NCBI GenBank assembly: GCA_905116865.2
Contig: CAJHNH020008564.1
Span: 124,001 to 188,000 of the forward strand
From: Candidula unifasciata
Taxonomy: Eukaryota; Mollusca; Gastropoda; Stylommatophora; Geomitridae
Reading direction: 5' to 3'
DNA length: 64,000 bases
The number at the start of each line of letters is the position of its first letter. Positions within the stretch are counted from its first letter, which is position 1. The notes under the pieces were generated by a model that saw only the letters and a program-made list of their open reading frames with translations, had not been told where the DNA came from and made no database searches. Shown in pieces: positions 56,861 to 64,000 of the stretch. The position numbers and the translations under genes are program-made.

Positions 56861-59800
56861 CTCACCTCCACCACCTGATCTGTGTGTGAGAGAGCTAAAT
56901 GGATCTGATTATGAAAGTTGCTCACTTATGAAATACAACACTGTGTGTGCAGGCTTTGGATCAGTTTGCTAGGACAGATGAATGTCGTACTAGCCAAGGG
57001 TCTCCAGCCTTCCAGCCTCCGGAAATTGCTAATGGACAGAGCACTTTTGCTGGCTTTAAAGTTGACATCTGGTCAAGTGGTGTAACACTGTATGTAACAT
57101 TGTGTGTCACTGAATGTAACACTGTATGTCACTGAATGTAACACTGTATGGCACTGAATGTAACACCGAATGTAGCACTGTATATAACTAAATGTAGCAC
57201 TGTATATAACTGAATGTAACACTGTATATAACTGTACAACAGAATGGTTCACAATATGTCACTGAATGTAACGCTGTATATAACTAAATGTAGCACTGGA
57301 TATAACCAAATCTTTCACAATATGTCACTGAATGTAACACCGAATGTAGCACTGTATATAACTAAATGTAGCACTGTATATAACTGAATGTAACACTGTA
57401 TATAACTGTACAACCGAATGTTTCACAGTATGTCACTGAATGTAACACTGTATATAATTGTATTTTTCACAGTATGTCACTGAATGTAACGCTGTATATA
57501 ACTAAATGTAGCACTGGATATAACCAAATCTTTCACAATATGTCACTGAATGTAACACCGAATGTATGTCACTGAATGTCACACTGTATGTCACTGAATG
57601 TAGCACTGTATATAACTAAATGTAGCACTATATAACTGAATGTAACACTATATATAACTATACAACCGAATGTTTCACAATATGTCACTGAATGTAACAC
57701 TGTATATAATTGAATGTTTCACAATATGTCACTGAATGTAACACTGTAAGTAATTGCATTTTTCACAATATGTCACTGAATGTAACGCTGTATATAACTA
57801 AATGTAGCACTGAAAATAACCAAATCATTCACCATGTGTCACTGAATGTAACACTGTATATAATTGAATGTAACACTGTATGTAACAGTGTAATAGGGTG
57901 TGTAACCAAATATTACACTGTATATAACTGAATGCAGCCCTATATATAACTGAATGTAACATTGTATATAATTAAGTGTAGTACTGTAATTAACCAAATG
58001 TAACACAATATGTCACTGAATGTAACACTGTATATAATTAAATTTAACACTAAATAACCAAATGCAGCATTATGTATAACTGAATGTAACACTGTATATA
58101 ACTCAGTGTAACAATATATATATAACTGAATGTAACACTGTATATACCTGAATGTAACACTGTATGTCACTAAATGTAACACTGTATGTCATTGAATATA
58201 ACACTGTTGGTAACAGTGTATATAAATAAATGTAATTAAATTAATTAAAATAACAGGTACTTTTAATGGAGTTAAAATAGCAGTCGCTTCAGATGTGGTA
58301 AATTTAAGTAACAACCGCCTTGCAGCGAACCGAAGTAACATTTCTTGGAATGAACTGAGTGAAAAAAACTATTGCTTGAAATACATTAGATAAAAGTAAT
58401 ATCTGCTTCAGTTGCAGTAGATTACTGGAAGGGAGTGAATTGAAGTAATTAAATGAAGCGAGTTATAGTAACAGTTGCTTTAAATGTAGTAGATTAAAGC
58501 AACAGATACACGCAATTGAGTGAGTTAAAGTCCCCTATGAGGGTTCCAAGACCCCAGTGGGGGTGGGGGTTTAATAGTAAACTAATTAGAGTTTCCTTTG
58601 AAGTTAAGAGTGCATCTGCCTGACAAGCAAGGAACCAACGGTCTGCATAAAAATTTGGCAGATCTGTAAAATGGCTGTCCATTGAGGTTCTGGAACAAGT
58701 CTTAAGTCCAGAAGTGGACGAACAACTAGAACTTTCCCCTGGAGTTTACAGCCGGTGAACGCAAAGAAGAAGAAGAAAAGTGAATTAAAGTACAGCTCTT
58801 TCAGAGGTAGTAAATTAAAGTAACAAATGTCTGAAATTGAATGTGCTAAATTAACACCTACCTCACATACAGTAAATGAAAGTAATAAACCCCCTGAAAC
58901 AGAAAAATTAAAGAAACATCTGCTTCAAATAGAGTAGAAATACAGTAAATTAAAGTAATAATTTTAAATTTAAAAAATGACCCTTTTTGCACATCTTCAG
59001 GCGTATTGGGCATATAGGGCTAGACTTATTTTACAGACTAGTCGGCACTTGGAGGGTAATATTGTCAACATCCCGCCACCTTTTCTTGCCAGGACTTTAC
59101 CTGAAATCCCTAAAGGGCTGAGTCCACGTGGAAACCAAAGCCATTAAAAAAAAAAAGTCAGGCTCCATCAGGATCTTAACCTTCCACCTTAAAATTTGCA
59201 GGCATGCGTCTAGCCCCTACACCATGATGGCTATTGGGCAACTTTGAATAGTATGAGTTAAAGTTATAATCGGCTCTAGTTCAGTAAATTAAACAACTGC
59301 CAGGGATTGAAATAGTTGAAGTAACAACTCAACATTCATTATCACGGACTCAATCAGTCAGCAGTGAGTCCTTTGCAGAACCTTGCTTCCATAACAACCC
59401 TCCAGAAAACTTCTCTATCAAAAGCAAGATGTCCTGCGTCCGTTACACCCATCTGAAGATCATCCGCCAGATCCTGCACCCACCTTCCCCTCCATTATTG
59501 ATCTCTGTAAACTTTTAAGTGACCAAAGTATTTCAGTTTTCTGTATTTTATCGTCTTTAATAGCCAACCTTTTTTAGTATTCAGTTCTTGAAGTATGCAT
59601 GCATTTGTGTTTTCTTTACCCAAGGTATCAAGGACTGAACAAGTTAATTACATGTTTATGAGCACTTGAAAGGACTTTGTATGTGTAATGCTCCAAATGC
59701 CTATTCCAGGTACAATATAACAACGGGAAAGTATCCGTTTGAAGGCGACAACATTTTCAAATTATTTGAGAACATAGGTAAAGGAGTGTATACAATACCT

Positions 59801-62640
59801 GATGGAGTGTCAGATCTTCTTGGGGATTTACTGAAAGGTAACTTGTTTGTTTTCAGATTTGACTGTCAGTTACTCATTTAAACGGGATTTGTGGTAAATT
59901 ACTTATGTAAATAGGAGCTATTGTAAATTACTTGTTAAGCAGGAGTTATTGTAAATTACTCATGGAAATGGCAGCTATTGTCAGTTACTCATGTAAATGA
60001 GTTATTGTAAATCACTTATGTAAATTGGAGTTATTGTAAGTCACTTGCTAAATGGAAGCTATTGCAAATTACTCATGTAAATAGGAGCTTTTGTAAAAAT
60101 GCTCGTGTAAATGGGAGCAGCTAGTGTAAATTGCTTGTGTAAAATTGAGCAATTGTAAATTACTTATGTAAATGGGAGCTGTTGTAAATTACTCATATTA
60201 AAGGGGGCTATTGTAGATAACTGATATAAATAGGAACTATTGTAAATAACTGATATAAATGGGACTGCTGTACATTACTCATGCAAATATGAACTGATGT
60301 AAATTGTTCATGCAAATGGGAATTGTTGCAGATGGGAGATGTGATATCACAATAGCTAGACAATTGTTTGCCAGTCCGAAAGTCTTAGGTTCAAATCTGT
60401 ATCAAGGTGGATTTTGATAATCGGCCAAAGGCTTATAGGTCAGCCTGGGCTGAAATGTCCTGGAAAGCAAAGGCAGTCAGCATGAAGTTGACCACATCAC
60501 TCATTAAGGGCTGATTGATCTGTAAGAAAAATATCTGTATATGTCTGAAGCCATGGCAGGGTAGTGGCTAAATTCTTGCCTGCTGGGTCAAATGGTTTTA
60601 GGTTAAAATCCACATTTAGTCAACATATTATTCCAAAAATAGTCTTCCGGGTCGACCTAGCTAAAATGTGCGCAAAGTAATTCCAGTGAATTTAAGAAAG
60701 CGCCTGGTCCCCTTTTACAAAATGCTTGTTGGGAACAGTGAGTCTCTTCTTTTCCCTCCTAAAATTAGGCCATGGAATCCACATGGGAAAGAAGCTAGAA
60801 ATAAAAGCAAGAGGCTTATTAGATGCTAGAAATGGTTCTGCAATTTCAGCCACATGCATGAGAGAAAGTTAAGGCTGTTGTGCTATGTATAAGGGTGTAC
60901 ATCACCAGTCTCTGTGCTGGTTTTATGGAGCTACTTGCCTGATTCCTGCCACACGTCCACTTCATGCACCATGGATAATGGCCAGAATCAGTTTAAACCG
61001 AACAGCCATGGTATCTTGAAGCTGGTGGCCACTGGAGGTGCAGTAAAACCTCTGGCAATTGTCATCCCACCCCAATGCATGAGGGATAACGTTGACAACT
61101 CATTTGGAGAATGAGTAAAGTCCACTGGCAGAGTTTCCTACTAAAAGACAAGACATTGGTTTGAACATCTGTCGATCGAGAATCCAAATGCTTGGCAACT
61201 TAGGTTCAGATGTCCATTCCTCATGTGTCCTACTAGATGACAGCCAAGATTCAGATGTCTATTGGGGAAAGATCCTACTGGATGACAGTCAAGATTCAGA
61301 TGTCTATCGGGGAAAGATCCTACTAGATGACAGCCAAGATTCAGATGTCTATTGGGGAAAGATCCTACTGGATGACAGTCAAGATTCAGATGTCTATCGG
61401 GGAAAGATCCTACTAGATGACAGCCAAGATTCAGATGTCTGTGGGGAAAAGATCCTACTGGATGACAGTCAAGATTCAGATGTCTATCGGGGAAAGATCC
61501 TACTAGATAACAGCCAAGGTTCAGATGTCTGTGGGGAAAAGATCCTACTGGATGACAGTCAAGATTCAGATGTCTATGGGGCAAAGATCCTACTAAATGA
61601 AAGCCAAAATTCAGATGTCCATGGGGCAAAGATCCTACTTGATGACAGTCAAGATTCAGTTGTCTATGGGGAAAAGATCCTACTGGATGACAGCAAAGAT
61701 TCAGATGTCTATGGGGGAAAGATCCTACTAGATGACAGCCAAGATTCAGTTGTCTATGTTGCAAAGATCCTACTGGATGACAGCAAAGATTCAGATGTCT
61801 ATGGGGCAAAGATCCTACTAAATGATAGCCAAAATTCAGATGTCCATGGGGCAAAGATCCTACTTGATGACAGTCAAGATTCAGATGTCTATGGGGCAAA
61901 GATCCTACTTAATGACACAACTACTATTGGCTACACTCATTGGAGTGCCATGACCGTAAAGGGAAGCCATACCTAATGCATGCTCTTCCTTCTCTGCCTC
62001 ACTAAGTGCCCAAAGGCATCAACATAAAAAGTGCCGATGGCTTTGAGAAAAGTCTAAGATGCTGGAGAGGCAAGATGTCCATTTCATGTTGGTTATCAAA
62101 GGCTAGAATCTCCAGACTACTCTCTGTGGGTCTCAGTCACAGTGCAGTTTCATGACTGAGAAGACCAGTGAAGAAGAAGCCGCTAGATATGAAACCAATG
62201 CCCGGCTCTCTAGCGAAGTTGGTTAAACCTGATTTTCGCGGCGGCCGGGTGACGAACTCCTTGTGGTCCGGGTTCACTCCCGGGGGATAGGCAGAAAAGC
62301 CACATTTCTCCCAGATTAACGGTACCTATAATGGAATCAATGCCGAAGGGTTGCGATATCCATAGTACCGAGCCAAAGGGTTTACAACTCATGGTTTCTG
62401 GATACGTAAAAAAAAAAATGAAACCAAGAAATTTAGAAAAGTTAGGAATGAAACCAGAATGTTTATATAAAGCTAGAAATCAAGCTACCAGATTAATAAG
62501 AGACAAGAAGTAATTTATTTCCAGGAGTAATGTTTTTTCCATGCCTTCTGTCTTTAACAATTCTTTCTTGTAACTTCTGCAGGTATGCTAGCTTATGAAG
62601 CGGAGGTGAGGTACACACTACAGCAGATAAGGCAGCATCC
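44456..62640 (+). CDS. STK11: STK11/LKB1 serine/threonine kinase, exons 1-7 (gene continues past the window)
   Basis: Orthologue of the LKB1 tumour-suppressor kinase. The family works as a complex with the pseudokinase STRAD and scaffold MO25, and phosphorylates the activation loop of AMPK and related kinases in polarity and energy control. Coding exons: 44456-44787, 48824-48907, 51856-51945, 54342-54474, 56953-57089, 59710-59837, 62583-62640. All have GT-AG introns and phases that join without a stop, giving 320 codons plus 2 nt. Visible features: acidic N-terminus (1-40); glycine loop GEGSYG (70-75); AVKILKK with Lys92; HKDIKPGN with Asp190, Lys192 and Asn195; DLG with Asp208 (LKB1 has DLG rather than DFG); SPAFQPPE (230-237); [10 protein letters not shown] (250-259); YPFEGDNI; Arg311 in the C-lobe. 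Residue numbers are the human ones plus 14. The end of the kinase domain and the C-terminal tail (human exon 8 onward) were not found before 64000. Confidence 0.97.
44928..45055 (+). mobile_element. Truncated MULE-like foldback element (relative of 11380-11981)
   Basis: Begins GGCTATCCTCAGAATAACGG and continues through ataccctaacagggcctcag. Inserted right after cacccaactttt of the hAT-like host element. The right terminal repeat is missing. Confidence 0.75.
45303..45351. repeat. 49-nt C homopolymer
   Basis: Uninterrupted C-run in STK11 intron 1, the longest of roughly twenty C or G runs of ten or more in the window. Confidence 0.95.
45490..45637 (+). mobile_element. Possible LINE 3' tail in STK11 intron 1
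   Basis: Matches 32860-33042 in several blocks (accacaaacaacccaaac, ggacatgcaactaactga). No frame. Confidence 0.4.
45718..46070 (-). mobile_element. I-like LINE RNase H end and 3' tail
   Basis: Minus-strand pieces [19 protein letters not shown] (end of RNase H, the last catalytic Asp) and then the [15 protein letters not shown]-terminal peptide, ending in [13 protein letters not shown] sequence. Antisense within STK11 intron 1. Confidence 0.65.
46145..46458 (-). repeat. Two GAA-tailed SINE copies in series
   Basis: 46145-46372 is a diverged copy. A second tail fragment (cttcttcttagttcttcaca) begins at 46374 and ends near 46458. In STK11 intron 1. Confidence 0.65.
46835..47420 (-). mobile_element. 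Non-LTR retrotransposon RT C-terminal fragment in STK11 intron 1
   Basis: The minus strand reads [60 protein letters not shown], then a decayed C-terminus and a (TGA)n tail at 46838-46856. Antisense to STK11. Confidence 0.8.
48138..48360 (+). repeat. tRNA-headed SINE with intact promoter boxes
   Basis: tagccaagtggttagaacaa (A-box region) and caggttcaagtccttgg (matching the B-box consensus GGTTCRANTCC) are spaced as in a tRNA. The flanking stem does not close, so this is a SINE head, not a tRNA gene. STK11 intron 1. Confidence 0.65.
48393..48640 (-). repeat. tRNA-headed SINE (cacgcctttaggc family)
   Basis: Body from gtcccttttt through cgcctttacttcccagga, with a decayed head near 48600-48640. 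STK11 intron 1. Confidence 0.7.
48824..48907 (+). CDS. STK11: STK11 exon 2
   Basis: 84 nt between tttcctcag and GTAAGT. Encodes [20 protein letters not shown] and FNEEKQK, the alpha-C helix region with its conserved Glu and the following strand. Same length and phase as human exon 2. Confidence 0.97.
48908..50032. other. STK11 intron 2, left part
   Basis: Contains a repeat related to 8070-8190 at 48970-49140, then T-rich sequence to about 49850. No gene seen. Confidence 0.45.
50033..50320 (+). repeat. SINE-like repeat (GAA-tailed family), full length
   Basis: ccccatgtgggttccgaggc head through gaacgtgaagaaggaaaag. STK11 intron 2. Confidence 0.75.
50618..51018 (-). mobile_element. LINE C-terminal/3' fragment
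   Basis: The minus strand has an 88-codon frame (51008-50742) with [20 protein letters not shown] and SVQECVNEE, followed by the decayed family tail (50730-50618; complement of ttaagaattgacatcataac). It probably corresponds to the region after RNase H. STK11 intron 2. Confidence 0.5.
51607..51710. repeat. Dispersed repeat also at 53886 and 54090
   Basis: Shares cattaactatgcttctc and a gtgcaggtgcaaac-type block with 53886-53982 and 54090-54183. Class unknown. STK11 intron 2. Confidence 0.5.
51856..51945 (+). CDS. STK11: STK11 exon 3
   Basis: 90 nt between tgtttcag and GTAAGC. Encodes [20 protein letters not shown] and [10 protein letters not shown]: hinge (MEYC) and helix D. Same length as human exon 3. 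The human MEYCVCGMQ is MEYCASELQ here. Confidence 0.97.
52001..52122 (-). repeat. SINE-like repeat (GAA-tailed family), tail part
   Basis: gcgttcacccacatctgtac through gcagactgttggtta. STK11 intron 3. Confidence 0.55.
52269..52712 (+). repeat. SINE-like repeat interrupted by another SINE copy
   Basis: The host SINE runs 52269-52500 and resumes at 52662-52712. Between them (about 52503-52661) is a 5'-truncated copy of the same family (ctccttcgaagtcggagtac to gaacgatt) with an A12 tail. The junctions repeat agtagtgga (52492-52500 and 52662-52670). STK11 intron 3. Confidence 0.8.
53040..53160 (-). mobile_element. Non-LTR retrotransposon C-terminal fragment
   Basis: Minus-strand [20 protein letters not shown] and [16 protein letters not shown] match the C-terminal block at 13120 and 25550. 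STK11 intron 3. Confidence 0.7.
53401..53682 (-). repeat. SINE-like repeat (GAA-tailed family), full length
   Basis: (CTT)n/cgcgttcacc through cacaatggggccccgggaac. One of the best-preserved copies. STK11 intron 3. Confidence 0.8.
53886..54183. repeat. Duplicated ~95 bp segment flanking a SINE-like insertion
   Basis: 53886-53982 and 54090-54183 are near copies (cctcctaaacatttgcg ... actgtagacaag). Between them sits the head of the ~190 bp family (53997-54090). STK11 intron 3. G-run at 54235-54252. Confidence 0.75.
54342..54474 (+). CDS. STK11: STK11 exon 4
   Basis: 133 nt between cctttttag and GTACAT. Encodes [28 protein letters not shown] and [10 protein letters not shown]: the catalytic loop (Asp190) and the metal-binding DLG (Asp208). 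Ends in phase 0. Same length as human exon 4. Confidence 0.98.
54475..55909. other. STK11 intron 4, left part
   Basis: 54700-55400 is less AT-rich than its surroundings and contains gggtgggttccatagatatg- and gcatcgagggtccatatggt-type sequence. It looks like the interior of a larger unassigned repeat, but I saw no second copy here. No gene. Confidence 0.35.
55910..56050 (-). repeat. SINE-like repeat (GAA-tailed family), head half
   Basis: acttcgaaggaagtccccag through cacaatggggacctggaacc. STK11 intron 4. Confidence 0.6.
56322..56590 (+). repeat. Decayed GAA-tailed SINE with expanded G/C runs
   Basis: ttgtatgggttctgggggcc head, G-run (56357-56374), C-run and (CA)n, then agcaagcatgtcacaaaagg. 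It may end in aagaagaagaagatgaag near 56590. STK11 intron 4. Confidence 0.45.
56619..56862. repeat. (CT)n and (CA)n microsatellites, internally duplicated
   Basis: CT run to 56703, then CA runs. A ~58 bp segment ending in cactttctctgtctttcaca is repeated (56708-56765 and 56766-56825). It ends about 90 bp before exon 5, in the polypyrimidine neighbourhood of the acceptor. Confidence 0.95.
56953..57089 (+). CDS. STK11: STK11 exon 5
   Basis: 137 nt between gtgtgcag and GTATGT. Encodes [29 protein letters not shown] and [11 protein letters not shown] plus two bases of Leu259: activation loop, PPE motif and helix F Asp251. Same length and phase as human exon 5. Its last bases and donor are the first unit of the intron 5 array. 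Confidence 0.98.
57081..58235. repeat. Intron 5 minisatellite overlapping the exon 5 splice donor
   Basis: About fifty imperfect ~20-24 bp units of the form gtaacactgtatgtcactgaat / gtaacactgtatataactgaat. The first unit lies across the exon-intron boundary: tgtaacactgtatgt at 57081-57095 is repeated exactly at 57115-57129. Later, longer units of ~150 bp (tttcacaatatgtcactgaa onward) recur, showing higher-order duplication. Confidence 0.95.
58531..58778 (+). repeat. SINE-like repeat (GAA-tailed family)
   Basis: cccctatgagggttccaaga head (with a deletion) through gaacgcaaagaagaagaaga. STK11 intron 5. Confidence 0.75.
58978..59236 (-). repeat. tRNA-headed SINE (cacgcctttaggc family), boxes visible
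   Basis: The minus-strand head (59236-59160) reads gccatcatggtgtaggggct, with A-box-like tggtgtagggg, and then a B-box-like ggttaagatcc. The body follows leftward. STK11 intron 5. Confidence 0.75.
59345..59640 (-). mobile_element. Non-LTR retrotransposon C-terminal fragment in STK11 intron 5
   Basis: Minus-strand [20 protein letters not shown] and [10 protein letters not shown] match the 14895 element, followed by [17 protein letters not shown]. It ends about 70 bp before exon 6. Confidence 0.7.
59710..59837 (+). CDS. STK11: STK11 exon 6
   Basis: 128 nt between tattccag and GTAACT. Encodes [20 protein letters not shown] and [20 protein letters not shown]. The linker after TIP differs from the human GDCGPPLS but has the same total length. 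Phase as in human exon 6. Confidence 0.97.
59864..60340. repeat. ~30-bp tandem repeat at the start of intron 6
   Basis: About fifteen imperfect units like tgtaaattactcatgtaaat plus gggagctat, starting about 26 bp after the exon 6 donor. Each unit contains one or two GTAAAT sequences. Confidence 0.93.
60345..60680 (+). repeat. Two tRNA-like SINE heads in series
   Basis: First head at about 60345-60410 with B-box aggttcaaatctg. Second at about 60550-60615 with A-box-like gggtagtggctaaattc and B-box-like aggttaaaatccac. Short decayed bodies follow each. STK11 intron 6. Confidence 0.5.
60718..60787 (-). repeat. GAA-tailed SINE head fragment
   Basis: aaatgcttgttgggaacagt through ggccatggaatccacatggg. 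STK11 intron 6. Confidence 0.45.
61230..61910. repeat. 45-bp minisatellite, ~15 copies, open on both strands
   Basis: Unit of 45 nt reading [15 protein letters not shown] on plus. Fifteen units plus a partial. The first copies alternate two variants (YWGK/YRGK), giving a 90-bp higher-order pattern, and later copies carry GAK/GEK variants. Because 45 is divisible by three, the frame stays open on both strands (61161-61976 plus, 61899-61141 minus). The plus frame has no ATG at its start and lies in STK11 intron 6, so it is not annotated as a gene. Confidence 0.97.
62218..62320 (+). repeat. Possible tRNA-like SINE head
   Basis: A gcggcggccgggtgacgaac region with a B-box-like ccgggttcactcccggg. 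No body recognised. STK11 intron 6, about 260 bp before exon 7. Confidence 0.3.
62583..62640 (+). CDS. STK11: STK11 exon 7
   Basis: 58 nt between acttctgcag and GTAAGT. Encodes [19 protein letters not shown] plus two bases of the next codon. Arg311 corresponds to human Arg297. Same length and phase as human exon 7. The next exon is not found in the remaining 1360 bp. Confidence 0.97.
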
Positions 62641-63392
62641 GTAAGTGCTTTTTATGTTTTTGGATGTGTTGAAATATAATCCAAATATTGATGTTTGTGC
62701 TGTGTTGTGAGTGTTTACCTCTGCTGAATTTTTAAACCATAGCTCAGGGCTAGTAACATTGAACTGCAGTTCTTTCTTCTGTCCATAGTCTTCTTTTGGC
62801 TGCTAAGCCTCGCAGGTTAACAGATGATCGGTAACTGGGCTAGGACAAGCTTGGTTGCCCGGTATGCTGTGGTGTTGTAAAGTCTAAAGGTATCAGTGAC
62901 TCCTTCAATCCATGTTCTTCTTAGTCAGCCCTACCTCTGAGTGTTTCTTCTTTTATGGTGTATGCTCTCAATTCTGACATCATTGGATTCATTCTCATTA
63001 AATCGAACTGCAATATAGCTGTGAAATACAACTGAAAAAGAAACCCCCCCCAAAAAGATAAAGTTGAAAGCTTTGAAATTTACATACATATTTTAGACTG
63101 TCCTTTTGTTCTCTCATGAGAGCAGTTTCTTTGGAATTCCTGAGGGTCATCACAGAAGCTTTGAAGTTTGTGCCTTGTGTGATAATATTAATAGGCTATC
63201 AGCCACACTGCCAAGAGAGATTAAGCCATATGGGGTTAAAACCTGATGAAAATAAGTCATTTCTTTCACCTTTAAAACCTTTTCTAGGGTTCTGCATGGT
63301 GAAGTGATCAACTCTTGATCCTGAGTCCCAGGCTGGATCCTATTTAATCACATTATATCCTTAAAAAAAAAATTCTAAACTAATGTTGAGTG
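62641..63392. other. STK11 intron 7, left part
   Basis: No exon that continues the frame (one base then a Trp codon expected) is visible. A degenerate tRNA-like stretch lies near 63295-63345. Confidence 0.45.
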
Positions 63393-63475
63393 TTGAATTA
63401 AGAATCAACATCATAGCACTCGGGACACTTGTCTGATTGTATATCCGTCTCACCTTTCCCTTTAAAATAATACAT
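63393..63475 (-). mobile_element. I-like LINE 3' tail fragment
   Basis: gaattaagaatcaacatcat through gtatatccgtctcac matches the tail family on the minus strand. STK11 intron 7. Confidence 0.4.
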
Positions 63476-64000
63476 GTTACATGTTTGAGTCTGAAGCAGA
63501 TACAGTATTAACTCCATGAGAAATAATTATAAAAAGCAACAAGTGAAACAGAGTAGGTTAGTATAATTACTGGATGGGAGACAGAAGGTTACAAGTAGTA
63601 TATAATGTAAGAGAGCTGAACAAACGCATGGTGAATTTCTTGCGACTGAATGAGTTAACTCTTTCAGGCCCATGAATTTTGACAGACTTGGCCCGCATTA
63701 ATTTCCCTTTACAAAAATGGCAGAGGGGTGGGTGTACAAGAAAGGCTGTAGAGAATGTAATATACTTCTAATCCCTATCAAAGCATAAATATTTTTTAAA
63801 GAGAAATGAGTGTACATATTGAATCTGATGATAAGCGTTTGTTTAATTTTAATATAGTGAGTAGGAAACAAGAATTCAGCAGGTGTAAATTTCACAAGGA
63901 CAATATTTCACAAACAATTTCTTCACTTACCATGGTTTTGCAGCCACAAGAGTAGCAAATATCCAAATTTGAGAACAAAACTTCAAAGTTTGTTCAATTT
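63476..64000. other. STK11 intron 7, remaining part in the window
   Basis: AT-rich. Nothing recognised. Confidence 0.4.

Noticed and set aside
56541..56972. 143-codon ORF just before and overlapping the start of exon 5
   Set aside because: Mostly (CT)n and (CA)n. It is in a different frame from STK11 and lies in the intron 4 acceptor region.
61161..61976. 271-codon acidic repeat protein
   Set aside because: No ATG at the start of the frame, equal openness on the opposite strand, location within a STK11 intron, and a unit length divisible by three explain it as a minisatellite.
62641..64000. STK11 exon 8
   Set aside because: Searched for an acceptor followed by one base, then a Trp codon and a basic stretch in frame. 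The candidate near 63330 (cccaggctggatcc) hits a stop at once, so the exon is placed beyond the window.

Overview
This is a repeat-dense animal nuclear DNA window. It shows spliced exons with GT-AG boundaries, several families of LINE, SINE and hAT-type elements, abundant microsatellites and long C/G homopolymers, and no bacterial-style gene packing. The one recognisable protein gene is an invertebrate orthologue of STK11/LKB1. Its divergence from the vertebrate protein and the mix of tRNA-derived SINEs, I-like LINEs and a SPIN-like hAT element suggest a lophotrochozoan, probably a gastropod mollusc. That placement is inference.

Layout. From 1 to about 44.1 kb there is no confidently recognised gene. 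The region is a mosaic of decayed non-LTR retrotransposon 3' ends, at least sixteen copies of a ~285 bp SINE-like family ending in (GAA)n, a second ~190 bp dispersed family, several tRNA-headed SINE families, and non-autonomous DNA transposons. Several DNA transposons still carry readable target-site duplications (11380-11981, 16321-16647, 16843-17100, 19937-20454, 33968-34204, 34567-35079, 36616-36835). A possible first coding exon of an unidentified minus-strand gene ends in a consensus splice donor at about 697-809.

From 44456 to beyond the right edge lies STK11 on the plus strand. Exons 1-7 encode 320 residues plus two bases of the next codon: acidic N-terminus, glycine-rich loop, VAIK-type lysine, HKD catalytic loop, DLG motif, PPE motif and much of the C-lobe. 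Exons 2-7 are exactly 84, 90, 133, 137, 128 and 58 nt, the same lengths and phases as the human exons as I remember them. The C-terminal lobe end and regulatory tail (exon 8 onward) are outside the window.

The STK11 introns (2.4-4.0 kb) are filled with the same repeats as the upstream region plus three large tandem arrays. The array in intron 5 begins at the exon 5 splice donor itself, so it contains many copies of the donor-like sequence. The first ~480 nt of intron 6 is a ~30 bp repeat, and further in lies a 45 bp minisatellite that is open on both strands. The most noteworthy items are the donor-seeded minisatellite, the SPIN-like hAT element at 24090-24284, a transposon-like structure with inverted telomere-like arms and an ISXO2/Merlin-type transposase remnant at about 21600-21990, and a MULE-like foldback element whose boundary is confirmed by a second insertion inside STK11 intron 1.
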